The translations under genes were made by a program, and so were the position numbers. Positions 5,683-10,023 of a stretch of DNA of 10,023 nucleotides are shown piece after piece. The notes beneath the pieces are model-generated. The model searched no databases and was not told where the DNA came from. It saw nothing but the letters and a program-made list of their open reading frames with translations. Position 1 is the first letter of the stretch. The number at the start of each line of letters is the position of its first letter. Source of the DNA: Chitinophagia bacterium (GTDB taxonomy: Bacteria; Bacteroidota; Bacteroidia; Chitinophagales; Chitinophagaceae); assembly GCA_010027295.1 (NCBI GenBank), contig RGVM01000049.1, forward strand, positions 1-10,023, written 5' to 3'.

Positions 5683-7257
5683 ATGGAAAGAAGGAAATTC
5701 CTAAGGAACGTACTGCCGGCGGCCATGGTGCCCACCCTCATCAACGGGTATTCGGTGAAGGCCCTCATGCCCTCTCCGCTCCTGGAGGCGATGATGAACC
5801 TCTCGTCGGAGACCGACCGTGTGCTCGTCATCATACAGCTCAACGGTGGAAACGACGGACTCAACATGGTCATCCCCCGCGACAACTACTCGCTCTACCA
5901 GGGCGCGCGGTCAAATATTGCTATTCCCGAGGCGAGGATCCTCCGACTCAACGGGAACGACAAGACAGGCCTGCATCCCGCCATGACAGGCCTGCAGGCA
6001 CTCTACAACGACGGCAAGCTGAGCATCGTGCAGGCGGTAGGATACCCGACGCCAAACTTCTCACATTTCCGGGCGACGGACATCTGGATGACGGCTTCCG
6101 ACAGTAATCAGAGCCTCACCAGCGGCTGGGCCGGTCGCTACCTCAACGAGTCCTTCCCCACCTTCCCCGTGGGGTACCCCAACCCGAACATGCCCGATCC
6201 GCCCGCCATCCAGATCGGTTCGGTCACATCCCTCACCTTGCAGGGCGTTGGCGCCAACATGGGCATGAGCATCACCAACCCTTCGTCCTTCTACAACCTC
6301 GTCAACAGCATCCAGGACCCTGTGCCCAATACGCGTGCTGGCAAGGAGCTCACGCATGTGCGGAACGTGGCTCGACAGACCTCGCAGTACGCCACCGGAA
6401 TCAAGGCGGCGGCCGACAAAGTGCCCCAACAGGGGATATATCCCACCGGCAACACCCTGGCCGACCAGCTCAAGATCGTCGCTCGGCTGGTGAAGGGCGG
6501 CCTCAAGACGCGTGTGTACATGGTCGGCATGGGCGGCTTCGACACGCACTCCGTTCAGGTGAATACGGCCGACACCTCTACGGGTTCGCATGCCAACCTC
6601 CTGAAGAACCTCTCCGACGCCGTGAAGGCCTTCATGGACGACCTCAAGGGCCTCGGTGTGCAGGACAGGGTCATGGGTATGACCTTCTCCGAGTTCGGCA
6701 GGCGTATCCGGTCTAACTCGAGCGTGGGCACCGACCACGGTGCCGCCGCCCCGCTCTTCGTCTTCGGCTCCAACGTCGAGCCGGGCATCGTTGGCAGTAA
6801 CCCCACCATCCCCACGGGCTCCACCGTCAACGACAACATCCCCCACCAGTACGATTTCCGTAGCGTCTACGCATCCCTGCTTCAGAACTGGTTCTGTGCG
6901 GACAACACGATGCTCCAGTCAGTCATGCTCCGCAACTTCCAGCAGCTGCCGGTCGTCAAGGGCTCGGCCTGCTCGAAGGTCAACCCCAACATCCTGGACG
7001 GGGAGCGGCTCATCATGAACTATCCCAACCCCTTCACCGACCGGACAAGCATCACCTTCCGCACCGAGGGAGGGCATACGCTCGTTCAGGTGATGGATAC
7101 CCTCGGCAGGGTCGTTGCCGTGCTCACCGACCGCGAATATGCCACCGGCTCTTACACGATGACCTTCGACAGTGGCAGGCTGCCGCCCGGGGTGTACTAC
7201 GCAAGGCTACAGAACGGTATGATCTCGCAGGTGAAGGCGATGCTGAAGGTCCGTTGA
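5683..7257 (+). CDS. DUF1501 protein with Tat-like signal and T9SS C-terminal sorting domain
   Basis: This 524-residue protein belongs to DUF1501, which is related to the alkaline phosphatase/sulfatase superfamily. The N-terminus MERRKFLRN plus a short apolar stretch (11-20) resembles a twin-arginine signal. The core shows GGNDGLN (55-61), NFSHFRATDIW (125-135), GGFDTH (284-289), SEFGRR (336-341) and GTDHGAAAP (349-357). The Asp/His pairs in DTH and TDHG match expected metal ligands of that superfamily. C405 and C430 might form a disulfide. Residues ~442-524 are a type A Por-secretion sorting domain: NYPNPF (446-451), TLGRVV (473-478), ATGSYTMTFD (487-496), LPPGVYYARL (500-509) and a basic end, KVR. 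It is therefore predicted to cross the outer membrane by the type IX system and be anchored or released at the surface. The enzymatic activity is unknown. It is second in an operon with the DUF1800 gene. Confidence 0.91.
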   Translation: MERRKFLRNVLPAAMVPTLINGYSVKALMPSPLLEAMMNLSSETDRVLVIIQLNGGNDGLNMVIPRDNYSLYQGARSNIAIPEARILRLNGNDKTGLHPAMTGLQALYNDGKLSIVQAVGYPTPNFSHFRATDIWMTASDSNQSLTSGWAGRYLNESFPTFPVGYPNPNMPDPPAIQIGSVTSLTLQGVGANMGMSITNPSSFYNLVNSIQDPVPNTRAGKELTHVRNVARQTSQYATGIKAAADKVPQQGIYPTGNTLADQLKIVARLVKGGLKTRVYMVGMGGFDTHSVQVNTADTSTGSHANLLKNLSDAVKAFMDDLKGLGVQDRVMGMTFSEFGRRIRSNSSVGTDHGAAAPLFVFGSNVEPGIVGSNPTIPTGSTVNDNIPHQYDFRSVYASLLQNWFCADNTMLQSVMLRNFQQLPVVKGSACSKVNPNILDGERLIMNYPNPFTDRTSITFRTEGGHTLVQVMDTLGRVVAVLTDREYATGSYTMTFDSGRLPPGVYYARLQNGMISQVKAMLKVR

Positions 7258-7294
7258 GCAGGTGTGTCTTCTGTAGAAACCTTTTCGATCCGAC

Positions 7295-7340
7295 CATGGG
7301 GGTCATGGTAAGGGCGCTTGATGCCTTACCTGTGCCCATG
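7295..7340. repeat. Nested inverted repeats in the convergent gap after the DUF1501 gene
   Basis: In the 131-nt convergent gap (7258-7388), GGTAAGG (7307-7313) and CCTTACC (7324-7330) form a 7-bp stem with a 10-nt loop. CATGGG (7295-7300) and CCCATG (7335-7340) form an outer 6-bp stem around it. A competing 6-bp stem, ACCATG (7293-7298) with CATGGT (7304-7309), cannot coexist with either. The likeliest role is a bidirectional termination or mRNA 3'-end structure, but there is no T-tract on either strand. The rest of the gap shows no gene. Confidence 0.4.
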
Positions 7341-7388
7341 CCTCGTAGGCGCTGAGACAATGACGGCTGCCAGGTCGGGCACAATCCA

Positions 7389-9164
7389 TCAGACGGTGCT
7401 GCGCCTCCTTTCCCCGATCTGCTGCCTCCACATGGCGTAGTAGAGACCCTTCTCCTGCAGGAGGGTGTCGTGGTCGCCTTCCTCAACGACGCGTCCCTGT
7501 TCCAGGACGAGGATGCGGTCGGCATGCATGATGGTCGATAGGCGGTGTGCGATCAGGATGGTGATCTGTTCTCGTGAGGCGGAGATATCGCGGATGGTGG
7601 TGGTGATGTCCTCCTCGGTGATGGAGTCGAGGGCCGAAGTGGCCTCGTCGAAAAGTAGGATACGGGGTTTGCGGAGCAGGGCCCTGGCAATCGAGAGGCG
7701 TTGGCGCTCGCCGCCGGAGAGTTTGAGTCCTCCCTCGCCGATCAGTGTATCGAGGCCTTTGTCGGCACGTTGCAGCAGGTTCTGACAGGAGGCCTTTCCG
7801 AGACTGTCCAGGACTTCCGCCTCACTGGCCTCGGGCCGCACAAATAGCAGGTTCTCACGGATGGTGCCTGAAAAGAGCTGGGTGTCCTGCGTAACGAAGC
7901 CTATCTGGCTACGGAGGTCTTCGAAGTCGATGCGTGTCTCGTCGGTTCCGTTGTAGAGGATGGCGCCTTCGTCGGGTCGGTAGAGGCCGACGAGGAGTTT
8001 CATGAGGGTGGTTTTGCCGGAGCCGGAGGGACCCACGAAGGCGATAGTCTCGCCCGTGTTCACCCGGAAGCCGATGCCGTCAATCGCCTTGTGTGAGGCG
8101 GTACGGTGCTGGAAGGCCACGTCGCGGAACTCGAGGGTCTCGACAGATCCGAGATGCACCGGGTTGACGGGAGCCTGTTCGGGCTGTTTGCGCATGAGTG
8201 CGTCGTAGTTCTGCAGGGAGGCCTCGGCCTCCCGGTAGCTGAGCAGGATGTTGCCGATCTCCTGAAGGGGGCCGAAGATGAAGAATGAGAAGAACTGCAT
8301 AGTGACCATCTCATGGGGTTGCATGCTACCGCGGAAGATGAGCCACATGAGCAGAAATAGGATGACCTGGCGAAGGGTATTGACCAGGGTGCCCTGCAGG
8401 AAGCTGATGCTTCGGATGCGCTTCACCTTGGTGAGTTCCAGCCCCAGGATCTTGTAGGTGTTGGCATTGAGCCGCTTTACCTCCTGGGATGTCAGCCCCA
8501 GGCTCTTGACAAGCTCTATGTTGCGGAGGCTTTCCGTCGTGGAGCCAGCCAGCGAGGTGGTACTGCTGACGATGCGCTTCTGAATCTCCTTGACCTTCCT
8601 GCTGAGGATGTTGGTGAGCGAGGCGAGTACCAGGATGCCGCCGACGTAGGCCACCATGACGGACCAGTGGATGTAGATGGCTGCGTAGGTGAAGACGAAG
8701 ACCATGCCCACGAGGATGGCGAAGAGGGCGTTGAGGAAGTATTGGATGAACTTCTCGGTGTCGGTGCGCACCTTGGTGAGGATGCTGAGGGTCTCCCCGC
8801 TGCGCTGGTCTTCGAACTCCGAATAGGGCAGCTTCATGGCGTGCTGGAGCCCGTCGGTGAACACGCGCGCGCCGAACTTCTGCATGACGACGTTGGCGAA
8901 GTAGTCCTGGAAGTTCTTGGCGATGCGGCTCATCATGGCAGTCCCCATGGACATCAGGAGGATCCACATCACCCTCCGCAGGTATTCAGGCCAGGGTGTG
9001 TCATTACCCGCTTCCCTTTGCTTCACGAAATCCTCGCCGACCTTGATGATGCGGCCGAAGAGGATGGGGTCGAACAGGGAGAACACCGTGTTGACGGTGG
9101 CCAGCAGTAGCGTGAGGGCGATGAGCGAACGGTAGGGGGCCAGGTAGCGAAGCAGGATCTTCAT
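7389..9164 (-). CDS. ABC exporter half-transporter, MsbA/MdlB type (membrane domain fused to ATPase)
   Basis: This 591-residue type IV ABC exporter half-transporter acts as a dimer in the inner membrane, driving export of a lipid, drug or peptide; the substrate cannot be told from sequence. The transmembrane domain covers about residues 1-320 (first helix ~13-35; others near 64-80, 145-165, 170-187, 258-278 and 283-303). The ATPase domain is complete: Walker A GPSGSGKTT (378-386), Q-loop with Q426 in FVTQDTQLFSG, signature LSGGERQRLSIARALL (482-497), Walker B RILLFDEATSALD (501-513) with catalytic glutamate E507, and H-loop H540 in IAHRLST. The ATG at 9164 is chosen because MKILLRYLAPYR is the typical family start. 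A GTG at 9203 would add 13 residues of no family character and is less likely. It lies 61 nt downstream of the NatB-like permease gene and is probably in the same operon. Confidence 0.93.
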   Translation of the reverse strand: MKILLRYLAPYRSLIALTLLLATVNTVFSLFDPILFGRIIKVGEDFVKQREAGNDTPWPEYLRRVMWILLMSMGTAMMSRIAKNFQDYFANVVMQKFGARVFTDGLQHAMKLPYSEFEDQRSGETLSILTKVRTDTEKFIQYFLNALFAILVGMVFVFTYAAIYIHWSVMVAYVGGILVLASLTNILSRKVKEIQKRIVSSTTSLAGSTTESLRNIELVKSLGLTSQEVKRLNANTYKILGLELTKVKRIRSISFLQGTLVNTLRQVILFLLMWLIFRGSMQPHEMVTMQFFSFFIFGPLQEIGNILLSYREAEASLQNYDALMRKQPEQAPVNPVHLGSVETLEFRDVAFQHRTASHKAIDGIGFRVNTGETIAFVGPSGSGKTTLMKLLVGLYRPDEGAILYNGTDETRIDFEDLRSQIGFVTQDTQLFSGTIRENLLFVRPEASEAEVLDSLGKASCQNLLQRADKGLDTLIGEGGLKLSGGERQRLSIARALLRKPRILLFDEATSALDSITEEDITTTIRDISASREQITILIAHRLSTIMHADRILVLEQGRVVEEGDHDTLLQEKGLYYAMWRQQIGERRRSTV

Positions 9165-9225
9165 GACGGGTTTTGAGGGACCACAAAGAAACGAAGAAGC
9201 CACCGCTTCACCGACATGGCTTTCT

Positions 9226-10023
9226 TCAGGTCCTCCGGAAGGCCCAGCGCGCCATCTGCTTCCAGGACGCCTTCTTGCCGTACATGAGGATCCCCGTTCG
9301 GTACACCTTCCCCGCGAACCATGTCGTGAAGAGGAAGCCGCCCACCAGCAGCGCCATGGAGAGCGCCAGCTGCCAGGCGGGCACGGTGCCGGGCACGCCG
9401 AAGGGTATCCGCCCCATCATCACGATGGGCGAGGTGAAGGGGATCAGGCTGGCCCATACGGCCATCGAGCTGTTGGGGTTCTCCAAGCTGCTGGAGAGGA
9501 TGATGAATCCGAAGATGATGGGCATGGTGATGGGCAGCATGAGCGACTGGGCCTCCTGCGGGTCCTCGTTGATGACGCTGCCGACCGCGGCGAACAGCGA
9601 GGCGTAGAAAAGGTAGCCCCCCAGGAAGTAGAACAGGAAACTGGGGAGGATGACCCACCAGTCGACCGCTCCGATGAACTTCTCCCGGGCCTGCAGGATC
9701 CGGAGGGCCGTCTCCTGGCCGGCGGGCGCCTGCATGGGGGCGTTCTGGTTCCGGGCGAGCTCCACCAGCTCGGCCGGCAGGACGTATTCCATCGCCGTCA
9801 TGAGTGCGAGGATGAGCCCGATCCATAGGAGGAACTGCGTGAGGCCCACGCCCGCGATGCCCACGATCTTGCCCAGCATCAGCTCGAAGGGGCGGCAGGA
9901 CGAGACGATCACCTCTGCGATGCGGTTGGTCTTTTCCTCCATCACCCCGCGCATGACCATCGAGCCAAAGACAAACATGGTGATATAGATGAGGATGCCG
10001 CTGCCGAAGCCGATGCCGTAGGC
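9226..10023 (-). CDS. ABC-2 family (NatB-like) transporter permease, 5'-truncated by window edge
   Basis: The visible 265 residues are the C-terminal part of an ABC-2 permease of the NatB type, an integral inner-membrane subunit that works with a separate ATPase. The frame stays open to the right edge, reading AYGIGFGSGILIYIT before the methionine encoded at 9976-9978, so that methionine is internal. The family landmark is the cytoplasmic segment GVMEEKTNRIAEVIVSS.RPFELMLGKI. It is preceded by one membrane helix and followed by about five more, ending in LLVGGFLFTTWFAGKVYRTGIL and a basic tail. NatB proteins are usually about 400-450 residues, so an N-terminal helix and a large extracytoplasmic loop are probably outside. 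The ATP-binding partner (NatA type) is expected just upstream, beyond the window. Sodium export is known for Bacillus NatAB; the substrate here is unproven. Confidence 0.88.
   Translation of the reverse strand, partial: AYGIGFGSGILIYITMFVFGSMVMRGVMEEKTNRIAEVIVSSCRPFELMLGKIVGIAGVGLTQFLLWIGLILALMTAMEYVLPAELVELARNQNAPMQAPAGQETALRILQAREKFIGAVDWWVILPSFLFYFLGGYLFYASLFAAVGSVINEDPQEAQSLMLPITMPIIFGFIILSSSLENPNSSMAVWASLIPFTSPIVMMGRIPFGVPGTVPAWQLALSMALLVGGFLFTTWFAGKVYRTGILMYGKKASWKQMARWAFRRT

Noticed and set aside
6061..6846. 261-codon minus-strand frame antisense to the DUF1501 gene
   Set aside because: Val/Gly/His-rich composition without family motifs; the plus strand carries conserved DUF1501 motifs throughout this stretch.
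9165..9203. GTG at 9203 as start of the ABC exporter
   Set aside because: It would add 13 residues (MASSFLCGPSKPV) ahead of the typical MKILLRYL family start; no better ribosome site supports it. Not fully excluded.
9161..9828. Two ~221-codon frames, one on each strand, within the ABC-2 permease gene
   Set aside because: Both translations are low-complexity, hydrophilic and unrelated to any family I know, while the third frame gives a normal polytopic permease.

Overview
The window is a GC-rich (about 60% by eye), densely coded chromosomal segment from a member of the Bacteroidota (FCB group). Three observations point there. The DUF1501 protein ends in a type IX secretion (Por) sorting domain. 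The thiolase, RsmE and MsbA-type exporter read like Bacteroidota versions of their families. Most starts lack a Shine-Dalgarno sequence and are preceded by weak or A-rich leaders. I cannot place it below phylum with confidence; the DUF1800/DUF1501 pair resembles those of Chitinophagia/Saprospiria/Cytophagia-type lineages.

Layout: (1) nt 1-550, plus strand, the C-terminal three quarters of the 16S rRNA methyltransferase RsmE, cut by the window edge. (2) nt 2522 down to 612, minus strand, pyrD (class 2 dihydroorotate dehydrogenase) followed 48 nt later by a TerC-family membrane protein, probably one transcript converging on rsmE. (3) nt 2523-2707, a divergent regulatory region with a 7+7 bp inverted repeat, a weak Bacteroidota-type promoter and a small palindrome over the pyrD start codon. 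(4) nt 2708-3886, plus strand, a degradative-type thiolase. (5) nt 3988-7257, plus strand, a two-gene operon: a DUF1800 protein and, 15 nt later, a DUF1501 protein with a Tat-like N-terminus and a T9SS C-terminal sorting domain. (6) nt 7258-7388, a convergent gap with nested inverted repeats. (7) nt 10023 down to 7389, minus strand, a NatB-like ABC-2 permease (open at the right edge) followed by an MsbA-type ABC exporter half-transporter.

Most genes are ordinary core metabolism or transport: rRNA modification, pyrimidine synthesis, metal homeostasis, acyl-CoA metabolism and export. The least understood unit is the DUF1800-DUF1501 operon. It is a recurrent pair of unknown function, and here one member carries export and surface-sorting signals while its partner carries none that I can see. 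No RNA gene, CRISPR array, insertion sequence, phage gene or sign of recent transfer was found.
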